A stretch of DNA of 12,762 nt from Nitrosotalea sp. (lineage in GTDB: Archaea; Thermoproteota; Nitrososphaeria; Nitrososphaerales; Nitrosopumilaceae), in assembly GCA_023252335.1 (NCBI GenBank), contig JAJPEA010000045.1, forward strand, positions 1-12,762, read 5' to 3'. The position numbers and the translations under genes were made by a program. The notes under the pieces were generated by a model. That model was not told the DNA's origin. It ran no database searches and was given only the letters and a program-made list of their open reading frames with translations. Below, piece after piece: positions 6,519 to 12,762 of the stretch. Positions within the stretch are counted from its first letter, which is position 1. Every line of letters begins with the position of its first letter.

Positions 6519-8008
6519 AAAAAGTTTTGATAATAAACTGGGATTGTTATCCAAATTTTGCAACAGGAGGAGTCTATACTTGGACAAAGACATTGATAGA
6601 TTCCATGCCTGAATATGAATTTGCAGTAATCAATGAACTATCAAATCCCAATAGTAATGGTATCTACAGTATCCCAAAACATGTCAAAACTGTAATCGAA
6701 GTTCCAATTTTTGGCGCTACACGATACGAAGAATTTTGTAAACGAGATGATAATCTCCAGGCAAGGATTCTCAAAACTACCAACAAAGTAATAAAAGAAC
6801 AATTCATTCCTTTGTATACTGAATTTATTAGATCTGTACTCTCTGATCGTTGCAATACTAGTGTTCTAACAGAATCTGTCATCAAACTACATGATCTGCT
6901 TGTCAAGTATGATGCAAAAAAATGTCTAGAGACTCCGCTGACATGGGATATTTTCATCGAGTGTCTCAACAAAGAGCCGATCTATAGTAGCATGACTTTC
7001 AAGGAAGCCCTTACGGCATTTCAATTAATACAAAGAAACATACAACTTTTTTCAATCAAGGTACCAAAAGTAGACATCATACATTGTTCGCTTGCATGGC
7101 TTCCGTCACTAGTTGCAGTATATGCAAAGAAGGAGAGCAACTGTCCTGTAATAATTACAGAACATGGTGTAGCGTTTAGGGAACTGTTGTTGTATTATAA
7201 CGCATATTTGTTTGACGAACCATCCAAGATCTTTTGGAAGGTTTTCTCACACAATGTTGTCCGAGCAGTATATTCTATTGCTGATGTTATTACTCCTGTT
7301 TGTGAAGCAAACAAAAACTGGGAAAAAAGTCTAGGGGCTGACCCTGCAAAAATAAAGGTTATCTACAATGGTGTCAACACATCACGATTCAAGCCCATGC
7401 AAGTTGCAAAGGAAAGCAACAGGCCTACTGTTGTTACTGTGGCAAGAGTGGATGTTTTCAAGGATATTGTGTGCCTAATTCAGGCCATAGGATATGCAAA
7501 AATGCAGATTCCAGACATTCAATGTCTGATTTATGGAACTTCAAGTGATCTTGATTACTCATTGCGATGTCTCAAAACTGTAAAAGAACTACAACTTGAA
7601 GACAATATAAAATTCATGGGAGGAACAAAAGAACCTGAAAAAGTATACAATCAAGCAGACATTATTGCAATTAGCAGTATTACCGAAGGATTTCCGTTTA
7701 CGATAATTGAGGCAATGGCTTGTGGCAAAGCTGTGATTGCATCTGATGTTGGAGGTGTAAGGGAAGCATTAGAGGGATGTGGACTACTTGTGAGAAGCAG
7801 AAGACCACACGATCTTGCACAAGGCATGGTAAAATTGCTAAAAGATGACAACCTTAGACAACAATTTGAGCAAGCCGCCATAAAAAAAGTCCACGCTGAA
7901 TTTACATTGCAAAAATGTGTAGACAGCTTTAAGAAAGAATATGAAAATCTCACCGTATCTCATGTAGACGATAATAACAAAAAACTTGAGGAGGCACTTG
8001 CTCAATGA
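6515..8008 (+). CDS. PelF-type GT4 glycosyltransferase
   Basis: The 497-residue length is close to PelF of Pseudomonas (about 507). The N-terminal half has the DUF3492/PelF look: a first strand with WDCYPNFATGGVYTW (9-23, compare the PelF GGV-SxW motif), IPKHVKTVIEVP (53-64), DIIHC (187-191) and ITEHGVAFRE (214-223). The C-terminal GT-B half carries VIYNGVNTSRF (282-292), ARVDVFKDI (310-318) and EGFPFTIIE (391-399). Residues R311, K316, E391 and E399 have the same spacing as the PelF residues reported as essential for nucleotide-sugar use (R325, K330, E405, E413). PelF is the cytoplasmic polymerase of the Pel GalN/GalNAc polysaccharide. The donor here is probably the product of the epimerase encoded next. 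ATGA overlaps join it to both neighbours. A generic GT4 enzyme is the alternative, but the N-terminal domain and the PelG-like gene nearby favour PelF. Confidence 0.82.
   Translation: MKKVLIINWDCYPNFATGGVYTWTKTLIDSMPEYEFAVINELSNPNSNGIYSIPKHVKTVIEVPIFGATRYEEFCKRDDNLQARILKTTNKVIKEQFIPLYTEFIRSVLSDRCNTSVLTESVIKLHDLLVKYDAKKCLETPLTWDIFIECLNKEPIYSSMTFKEALTAFQLIQRNIQLFSIKVPKVDIIHCSLAWLPSLVAVYAKKESNCPVIITEHGVAFRELLLYYNAYLFDEPSKIFWKVFSHNVVRAVYSIADVITPVCEANKNWEKSLGADPAKIKVIYNGVNTSRFKPMQVAKESNRPTVVTVARVDVFKDIVCLIQAIGYAKMQIPDIQCLIYGTSSDLDYSLRCLKTVKELQLEDNIKFMGGTKEPEKVYNQADIIAISSITEGFPFTIIEAMACGKAVIASDVGGVREALEGCGLLVRSRRPHDLAQGMVKLLKDDNLRQQFEQAAIKKVHAEFTLQKCVDSFKKEYENLTVSHVDDNNKKLEEALAQ
7985..7993 (+). promoter_or_regulatory. 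Shine-Dalgarno of the epimerase gene
   Basis: A GAGGAGG run near the end of the PelF-like gene lies about 10 nt before the ATG at 8005, which overlaps the upstream TGA. Together they mark coupled translation within the operon. Confidence 0.55.
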
Positions 8009-8961
8009 CTAGAGCCATAGTCACTGGTGGAGCGGGATTTATTGGAAGTCACATTGTAGATGAATTGCTCAACAGAAAAATTGAGACATTTGTAATAGAC
8101 AATCTCAGTACTGGCTCACTTGACAACTTGCATCAACATAATGGTAATCATTTACTACATGTAATCGTTGACGATGCAAGAAACATTGGAACATTACTAG
8201 CTGATGTTTCTGACATTGATGTTGTATTCCATGAAGCTGCTATTGCAAGCATAACTCGCTCAATCACAGAGCCGATGGTAGTACATGATGTTAATGTGAA
8301 CATGTCACTTGAAATAATGAATTTCTGTGTTGCAAAAAAAATACGAAGACTGGTGTTTGCATCATCTGCTGCAGTGTATGGTGTAATCAAGGGACGCGCA
8401 TCTGAGGAACAGATCTGCAGGCCATATTCTCCATATGGTGCAACAAAACTTGCTGTAGAAGATTATCTTAGTGCGTATTACCAAACATATGGGTTGGAGA
8501 CTGTGGCATTGCGATACTTTAACGTGTTTGGTGCACGACAAAAACTAAATGACTATAGCGGCGTGATTACAATCTTCATAAATCAATTGATGAGCAACCA
8601 AACGCCTACCATATTTGGAGATGGTCTACAGACACGTGATTTTGTAAATGTCAAAGATATCGTGCAGGCAAACATGCTTGGCATGGAATCCAAAAATGCA
8701 GCAGGAAAGGTATTCAATGTGGCAACAGGCAACTCGACTAGCATATTGGAATTATTAATGACTCTAAAATCTGTAACAAATACTAGTCATATACCTCATA
8801 AATTTGGGCCTCCAAGACCAGGTGATGTCAAGTTTGGCTTGGCTGATGCTGATAAAATAGTCAACGAGCTTGGATTTGCACCAAAAGTTACCATTTCTGA
8901 GGGTCTAACAGATGTTGTCAAGCATATCAAATCAAAACTAGTGACTGAGATTGTCACGTAA
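8005..8961 (+). CDS. NAD-dependent UDP-sugar 4-epimerase (PelX/WbpP/GalE-like)
   Basis: This 318-residue extended short-chain dehydrogenase has the Rossmann signature TGGAGFIGSH (7-16), the acidic ribose-binding D32 after strand 2, SSAAVYG (120-126) and the catalytic Y144-x3-K148 in SPYGATK. RYFNVFGARQ and the downstream GDGLQTRDFVNV block are typical of GalE/WbpP-type 4-epimerases. It would interconvert UDP-GlcNAc and UDP-GalNAc, or UDP-Glc and UDP-Gal; motifs alone cannot fix which. Some bacterial pel operons carry PelX, a UDP-GlcNAc C4-epimerase supplying UDP-GalNAc. The position here between PelF-like and PelG-like genes, with GlmS divergent, suggests the same use. The start overlaps the previous stop. 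A dehydratase is less likely given the epimerase-type motifs. Confidence 0.85.
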   Translation: MTRAIVTGGAGFIGSHIVDELLNRKIETFVIDNLSTGSLDNLHQHNGNHLLHVIVDDARNIGTLLADVSDIDVVFHEAAIASITRSITEPMVVHDVNVNMSLEIMNFCVAKKIRRLVFASSAAVYGVIKGRASEEQICRPYSPYGATKLAVEDYLSAYYQTYGLETVALRYFNVFGARQKLNDYSGVITIFINQLMSNQTPTIFGDGLQTRDFVNVKDIVQANMLGMESKNAAGKVFNVATGNSTSILELLMTLKSVTNTSHIPHKFGPPRPGDVKFGLADADKIVNELGFAPKVTISEGLTDVVKHIKSKLVTEIVT

Positions 8962-8966
8962 AACCT

Positions 8967-8981
8967 GAGGTAAAAAAATTG
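8967..8981 (+). promoter_or_regulatory. Shine-Dalgarno and TTG start of the PelG-like gene
   Basis: GAGGT (8967-8971) is 7 nt before TTG (8979-8981). The good SD spacing supports TTG as the true start of this internal operon gene, 17 nt after the epimerase stop. Later ATG codons, such as codon 15, have no comparable SD. Confidence 0.6.
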
Positions 8982-10622
8982 CTTTCAGAAACACAACAAA
9001 CCGAATCAAGAGAATCTAGAATGTTTGCACAAATGGTTGCACGCTCTATTATTGAAGTACAACCTAATGTGAACAATACTGCAGACATTGTGGTATTGCT
9101 AGAGTGTCTTGGTTATAGGAAAGAAACTTTGCAACACTATGGGTTTGCAGACTTTCATGCACTTGCAAATCACATCTATGGTTTTCTTGACATGTATGAA
9201 ACAAGAGGGAAAAGCAAAGATCTGTTTATAGAGTCTTTTACAATGAAGATTCCAAGCATACCAAAAAGAATTGCAGAAGGAATAGGAATGATATTTCCAT
9301 GGCTTGGATCTCTTGCACTATTGTTTATCACAGGTGTATCATTGTGGATGGCGTGGGGACTGCCAATACAAATCACTACTGCTTTTGTAAGTGGAGTTTT
9401 TCTTGGACTTGTCATAACAGAAGGAACACTTCAAGTTTTCAATAGACTATTTTTGTTTTATAATGCACAAACCAACATGGGAGAAATAAAACGATTACAA
9501 AAACGCACCTATGGTCTTGTGGGTGTAGTGTTGACTGCATCTATAGCTGGACTCTTTGTAATTGGATACATGATACACATTCCTCCAAGTCTTGTTGCTA
9601 TAATGGCAATCAGTACAGTTACAGTATCGTTACATCGTGCAAGCTATATGATAATTTATGCACTTAAAAAATTAAAACATTTGATTACTGCATACACTGC
9701 TGCATTTGCATCACTGCTATCTGTGTATTACTTTGCAAATTCAATAATTCTTGATAATGTTACAAGATACTTTGTTGGACTGGTGACTGCTTTTGCCATA
9801 CTGTCCATCTTTTCGATTTATCAACACTACAAGCTGCTAAAAATGAATTCATCAACTGTAACTGTGGGGGCTCCTCATTTTTACCAACCAATAAGCAGGA
9901 CAGACAAAACCATAAAATCAAGATTTAGTGTTCAGCTCTGGGAGGTAACATCATACTCACTTTATGGTACGTTTTATCTTGTTACCATGTTTGCAGACAG
10001 GGTTTTGTCATGGATTTACAACCCCTTGGTCCTAAAAGGTGACCTTGGGTTGCCAATGGCCTTCAATTCAGTATATCACTCAGGCGCAGACATGGCTTTG
10101 GTTGTTTTACTTCCTGCCTCTATAATCCAATATGTCTTGATGGAGCCAATTCACATGCACATGAATAACGTTAGCATAAAGATCAAGGTTTCACAAGCAG
10201 GTGAGATAAACAAGTATATGCAAAAAACGTATAGAAAGATATTTTTGATTACTATACTTTCATCTGTTACAACTGCATGTGTTCTTAATCTTATGACGCC
10301 ATACTTGATGTCAAATGTGGGATTATCATTAACTAGTATACATGTACTTCAAATTGCTTCTGTCGCCAATGTCTTCTTGTCTATTTTTACTGCCAACGGT
10401 TTATTTTTGATGCTTACAAATAAAATTAAATCACTTGCAATCATTGTAATTATATCTGCATCAATTGTTGTATTTGGTGGAATGTTGTTGGTCCCGTCTG
10501 GATTTACAAATCTAATCTTTGCATATCTTGCTGCAACGGTATTTTTATCCATTGTATCAACAATTCACGCACGCAAAGTGATGAAAAATGCAGGCAGTAT
10601 AATATTTGCAAGATTGATTTAA
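8979..10622 (+). CDS. PelG-type polysaccharide transporter with an N-terminal cytoplasmic extension
   Basis: PelG is a 12-TM transporter of the MATE/MOP flippase-like superfamily that exports Pel with PelF, PelD and PelE. This 547-residue protein has about twelve hydrophobic segments (near 104-124, 132-150, 180-198, 204-228, 236-253, 264-281, 326-346, 370-388, 419-437, 448-470, 486-504 and 512-528). The segment LYGTFYLVTMFADRVLSWI (328-346) and the following GADMALVVLLPASIIQYVL (369-387) parallel the PelG region where a D-x-F/W helix precedes a xPGxAxFLL helix. The first 100 residues are soluble and charged and precede TM1. PelG of Pseudomonas (about 456 residues) begins almost directly with its membrane part, so this is an added domain. 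The gene follows the epimerase by 17 nt with an SD. A Wzx flippase is the main alternative, but adjacency to a PelF-type transferase favours PelG. Confidence 0.75.
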   Translation: MLSETQQTESRESRMFAQMVARSIIEVQPNVNNTADIVVLLECLGYRKETLQHYGFADFHALANHIYGFLDMYETRGKSKDLFIESFTMKIPSIPKRIAEGIGMIFPWLGSLALLFITGVSLWMAWGLPIQITTAFVSGVFLGLVITEGTLQVFNRLFLFYNAQTNMGEIKRLQKRTYGLVGVVLTASIAGLFVIGYMIHIPPSLVAIMAISTVTVSLHRASYMIIYALKKLKHLITAYTAAFASLLSVYYFANSIILDNVTRYFVGLVTAFAILSIFSIYQHYKLLKMNSSTVTVGAPHFYQPISRTDKTIKSRFSVQLWEVTSYSLYGTFYLVTMFADRVLSWIYNPLVLKGDLGLPMAFNSVYHSGADMALVVLLPASIIQYVLMEPIHMHMNNVSIKIKVSQAGEINKYMQKTYRKIFLITILSSVTTACVLNLMTPYLMSNVGLSLTSIHVLQIASVANVFLSIFTANGLFLMLTNKIKSLAIIVIISASIVVFGGMLLVPSGFTNLIFAYLAATVFLSIVSTIHARKVMKNAGSIIFARLI

Positions 10623-10636
10623 TAAAATATATTTTA
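10623..10636. terminator. Palindromic AT terminator between convergent genes
   Basis: TAAAATATATTTTA is a perfect 14-bp palindrome filling most of the 17-bp gap between the PelG-like gene and the convergent ATP-grasp gene. It presents a TTTT run to each strand, as archaeal T-rich terminators need. The runs are short, so 3' ends may overlap. Confidence 0.4.
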
Positions 10637-10639
10637 AAA

Positions 10640-11698
10640 CTAGAAATAATCTGGAATAAACGCATCTGAATGTCGTACTTTCTTTTCACGTTCAACTTTT
10701 TTATATGTTGAATATGGTACGTATACCTCATTCCAATATCTCATACATACTAGTTTTCTGTATTCTTTCATTTTGATATTTTCGCCTAGTACCAGATTGC
10801 GAAATACAATGTCTGGTTCATTTATTCCAGCAATTGCTCTAAGTGGAACTGTTGCAGAGAATCGTGCATTAATTTCAAATATTTTTGGTTTTCCATTTAC
10901 CATTTTTGCTTGAATGTTTATGGCTCCCCTAGCTCCTATCTTTATTGCCACTTGTTCTGCAGACTTGCGAACAATTTTGTAATTGTCTATGAATGCTTTG
11001 TAAGTCTGTCCTCCTTTTAGAAATTTATTAATTGAAATAGAAGACATTACCTTTCCATCTTGGCTTACTGTAACACCTGTAGTAAATTCCGAATCATCAC
11101 CTTTGAGATATTCTTGTAACAAAGGTCTCCATCCTGCATTTCGGATTGCATTTGCTGCATTGTCCAGTTCTTTGCTGTTGTGTACTATGTAAAAATGCAA
11201 AGAACCGTGGCCTTCTCTTGGCTTTATCACTACTGGAAATTTGTATTTGTCAAGAAACTTTTCTTGGCCTTGTAAAAGCGAGGAATCTGCACAAGGCAAG
11301 CCATTTTCATTTAAAAACTGGAATGTCTTCCATTTGTCACCTGCGTTTGATATGGTTTCTATAGGATTTGCTATGACTATGGCTCCTGTCTTGTCTTCTA
11401 TCTCGCGTTTTGCCGTGGTCAAAGGCAAAAGCTCTTCGTCAGATCCTATGAATACAGCCTTTATTTTTTGCTCAATACATGTTTTGATGATTGTTTTATA
11501 GTAGTTTACAGATGTAACAGGCGGGACCAAAATTCCTATATTTGAACGGTACAAACCAGGAGCTTTTGCATTTATATCTGTTGCAAAGATCTTGTAATTT
11601 GTACCGGATTTTCCTTGTTTATTTGCAAGTTTTAGACATTTTATAATTCCTTGTGCGACAATTCCGCCAGATGCGGTGACAAGAACATTTGCATTCAT
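10640..11698 (-). CDS. CarB-like ATP-grasp ligase of unknown substrate
   Basis: This 352-residue protein starts with a small Rossmann-like preATP-grasp domain (VLVTASGGIVAQGIIKCLK, 5-23; IFATDINA, 37-44; FIGSDEELLPL, 83-93). The ATP-grasp domain has DKWKTFQFLNENGLP (121-135), FPVVIKPREGHGS (154-166, K159 for ATP), the hinge LLQEYLKGDDSEFT (193-206) and the Mg2+/phosphate block IFEINARFSATVPL (273-286, E275 and N277). Such enzymes join a carboxylate to an amine or other nucleophile through an acyl-phosphate. CarB-like stand-alone members are common in polysaccharide loci, with unknown substrates. All ATP-binding residues appear present. Convergent with the PelG-like gene and divergent from the secreted hydrolase, it might modify a sugar amine or precursor, but this is speculative. 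The ATG has a TATA box about 27 bp upstream. Confidence 0.8.
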   Translation of the reverse strand: MNANVLVTASGGIVAQGIIKCLKLANKQGKSGTNYKIFATDINAKAPGLYRSNIGILVPPVTSVNYYKTIIKTCIEQKIKAVFIGSDEELLPLTTAKREIEDKTGAIVIANPIETISNAGDKWKTFQFLNENGLPCADSSLLQGQEKFLDKYKFPVVIKPREGHGSLHFYIVHNSKELDNAANAIRNAGWRPLLQEYLKGDDSEFTTGVTVSQDGKVMSSISINKFLKGGQTYKAFIDNYKIVRKSAEQVAIKIGARGAINIQAKMVNGKPKIFEINARFSATVPLRAIAGINEPDIVFRNLVLGENIKMKEYRKLVCMRYWNEVYVPYSTYKKVEREKKVRHSDAFIPDYF

Positions 11699-11719
11699 AA
11701 GTTTGGTTGTAATTCTTGA

Positions 11720-11728
11720 TTTATTTAC
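11720..11728 (-). promoter_or_regulatory. TATA-like box for the ATP-grasp gene
   Basis: The element reads GTAAATAAA on the coding strand and is centred about 27 bp before the ATG ending at 11698, fitting a leaderless mRNA. The divergent gap 11699-11853 also holds the promoter of the second hydrolase and two inverted repeats. Confidence 0.4.
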
Positions 11729-11782
11729 ATTCTCATAAATAATTCATAATTTTGTTCAGGTATAATCTTCTATGTTTGCATC

Positions 11783-11796
11783 TAAACTGGAGTTTA
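11783..11796. repeat. Inverted repeat upstream of the second hydrolase promoter
   Basis: TAAACT-gg-AGTTTA is a perfect 6-bp inverted repeat centred about 36 bp upstream of the TATA core at 11823-11828. This is a position suited to an activator in archaea. It may alternatively serve the divergent ATP-grasp gene. Confidence 0.35.
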
Positions 11797-11822
11797 ACTA
11801 CATATCTATTGTTCGGACTTTT

Positions 11823-11828
11823 TTTATA
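11823..11828 (+). promoter_or_regulatory. TATA-like box for the secreted hydrolase
   Basis: TTTATA within a T-rich run is centred about 28 bp before the ATG at 11854, predicting a leaderless mRNA. Confidence 0.5.
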
Positions 11829-11829
11829 C

Positions 11830-11848
11830 TCTAGAAGATTGTTCTAGA
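11830..11848. repeat. Operator-like perfect inverted repeat between TATA box and start
   Basis: TCTAGAA-gattg-TTCTAGA has perfect 7-bp arms and a 5-bp spacer. It lies between the TATA box and the predicted transcription start, exactly where many archaeal repressors bind and block RNA polymerase. The arm TCTAGAA recurs at 5821-5827 in the glmS/operon gap. If the mRNA is leaderless, the repeat is not transcribed, so it would work as DNA rather than as an RNA hairpin. Confidence 0.5.
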
Positions 11849-11853
11849 CTGTA

Positions 11854-12762
11854 ATGACACGACAACAAAATAGAAGATTTGTCGGGGGCATTTTAGCTCT
11901 AGTAATTATCTGCTCATCATTTTCATTTGCAACACATCCTGCATCGGCTGCATCCCAAACAGGAGTAATGGTTGCACTGTATACATATCCAGACACTACC
12001 TGGGATACTGTAGCACAAGCAAAGATTGCACATCCATCTGTACCAATTGTTGCAATAATTAATCCAAATAATGGACCTGGAAGTTCACGTGACGCCAATT
12101 ATGTGTCAGGAATACAAGAACTACACGCAGCAGGTGTCATAGTAATAGGCTATGATGCAACAGGTTATACATCAAGGGGTACAAGTGCAGTAGAATCTGA
12201 CATTGACACTTGGAAGAGCCTCTATAATGTTGATGGTATATTCTTTGATGAAATGTCAAATGTAGCAGGAGACGAAAATTTCTATTCTACTGTAAATCAA
12301 TATGCTAAATCTCAGGGTTATTCCATGACTGTTGGAAATCCTGGAACTGATACCATATCAAGCTTTGTTGGAACAGTTGACAACCTTATGATATATGAAA
12401 ACCCTGGACTGCCACCACTTTCTGCACTTGAGGGTTGGCACACAAGCTATGCCAAGAGTAACTTTTCCATGATTGCATTTGGTATGAGTTCGCTATCTAC
12501 TAGTTTTCTTGCAAGTGCATCAAAATATGTAGGCTATATTTACATAACAAATGACAATCTACCAAACCCATACGATACAATTCCTCCTTACTTTGGTACT
12601 CTGGTAGCAGACTTGGATACGAGCTCGTCAACTACTATTCCACAGTCTCCGACAAACTTGGCTACATCTGTAGCTTCTTCATCACAGATTAATCTATCCT
12701 GGACTGCTCCATCAAATAATGGTGGCTCTGCAATAACTGGATACAAAGTTGATAGATCCACT
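11854..12762 (+). CDS. Secreted spherulin-4 / GH135-like hydrolase with FN3 domain (3' end outside window)
   Basis: Partial: 303 codons are open to the window edge with no stop. Residues 1-33 are a Sec-type signal peptide with a basic start (RQQNRR), a hydrophobic core and a likely cut after HPASA. Residues 36-255 are a spherulin-4/GH135-like barrel: INPNNGPG (69-76), VIGYDATGYTS (97-107), DGIFFDEMSN (127-136) and LMIYENPG (178-185). D132, E133 and E182 match in order and spacing the acidic trio reported for Aspergillus Sph3 (D166, E167, E222), so it looks catalytically complete, unlike the first copy. After a Ser/Thr linker, residues 265-303 begin a fibronectin type III domain (INLSWTAPSNNGGSAITGYKV), suggesting a carbohydrate- or surface-binding tail. 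It is probably extracellular, trimming a GalNAc-type polymer. The ATG has no SD; the TATA box and operator-like repeat stand directly upstream. Substrate is inferred. Confidence 0.82.
   Translation, partial: MTRQQNRRFVGGILALVIICSSFSFATHPASAASQTGVMVALYTYPDTTWDTVAQAKIAHPSVPIVAIINPNNGPGSSRDANYVSGIQELHAAGVIVIGYDATGYTSRGTSAVESDIDTWKSLYNVDGIFFDEMSNVAGDENFYSTVNQYAKSQGYSMTVGNPGTDTISSFVGTVDNLMIYENPGLPPLSALEGWHTSYAKSNFSMIAFGMSSLSTSFLASASKYVGYIYITNDNLPNPYDTIPPYFGTLVADLDTSSSTTIPQSPTNLATSVASSSQINLSWTAPSNNGGSAITGYKVDRST

Noticed and set aside
5901..10622. A standard Wzx/Wzy or N-glycosylation (AglB) cluster
   Set aside because: No polymerase, oligosaccharyltransferase or phosphoglycosyl transferase is present, and the transferase has the PelF-type N-terminal domain and residue spacing.
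1..12762. CRISPR arrays, tRNA genes or insertion sequences
   Set aside because: No regularly spaced repeats, no cloverleaf-like segment with a T-loop and no transposase-like reading frame were seen on either strand.

Overview
The window looks archaeal. It is AT-rich throughout. Almost every transcription unit has a TATA-like box centred about 27-28 bp before the proposed start codon, the spacing expected for leaderless archaeal mRNAs. Genes inside the operon instead carry Shine-Dalgarno (SD) sequences. TTG starts, a KaiC/RAD55-like ATPase next to a histidine kinase and response regulator, and a tiny LIM-like zinc-finger protein suggest an ammonia-oxidising-type thaumarchaeon (Nitrososphaerota). 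That placement rests on gene style only; no rRNA or other marker gene is present.

Layout. (1) 57-851, plus strand: a membrane-anchored spherulin-4/GH135-like hydrolase. (2) 854-3562, minus strand: a signalling block, read in the order KaiC-like ATPase, sensorless histidine kinase, single-domain response regulator. (3) 3650-3838, minus strand: a very small zinc-finger protein. (4) 4000-5760, minus strand: GlmS, glucosamine-6-phosphate synthase. (5) 5901-10622, plus strand: a tight four-gene operon with ATGA stop/start overlaps. It encodes a TPR/SNAP-like helical protein, a PelF-type glycosyltransferase, an NAD-dependent nucleotide-sugar epimerase and a PelG-type 12-TM polysaccharide transporter. 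(6) 10640-11698, minus strand: a CarB-like ATP-grasp ligase, convergent with the operon. (7) 11854 to the window end, plus strand: a second spherulin-4/GH135-like protein, secreted, with a fibronectin type III domain cut off by the window edge.

The main interpretation is that this is an archaeal Pel-like exopolysaccharide locus. Bacterial Pel is a galactosamine/N-acetylgalactosamine polymer made by PelF, exported through PelG with help from the TPR protein PelE, supplied in some species by the epimerase PelX, and cut by PelA. Here the order TPR protein, PelF, epimerase, PelG parallels E-F-(X)-G. GlmS is divergent from the operon and feeds UDP-GlcNAc synthesis. The two flanking GH135-like proteins belong to the fold family of fungal Sph3, which cuts galactosaminogalactan, a chemically similar polymer. 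PelB/PelC (outer membrane) would not be needed in an archaeon. PelD (the c-di-GMP receptor) and a PelA-type deacetylase are not seen; the kinase/regulator/KaiC block is the only visible candidate for control. Linking all these genes into one system is inference; the individual family calls are stronger.

No tRNA, rRNA, insertion sequence or CRISPR array was seen. All intergenic gaps are under 300 bp. The larger ones contain TATA boxes, inverted repeats and terminator-like hairpins, listed separately.
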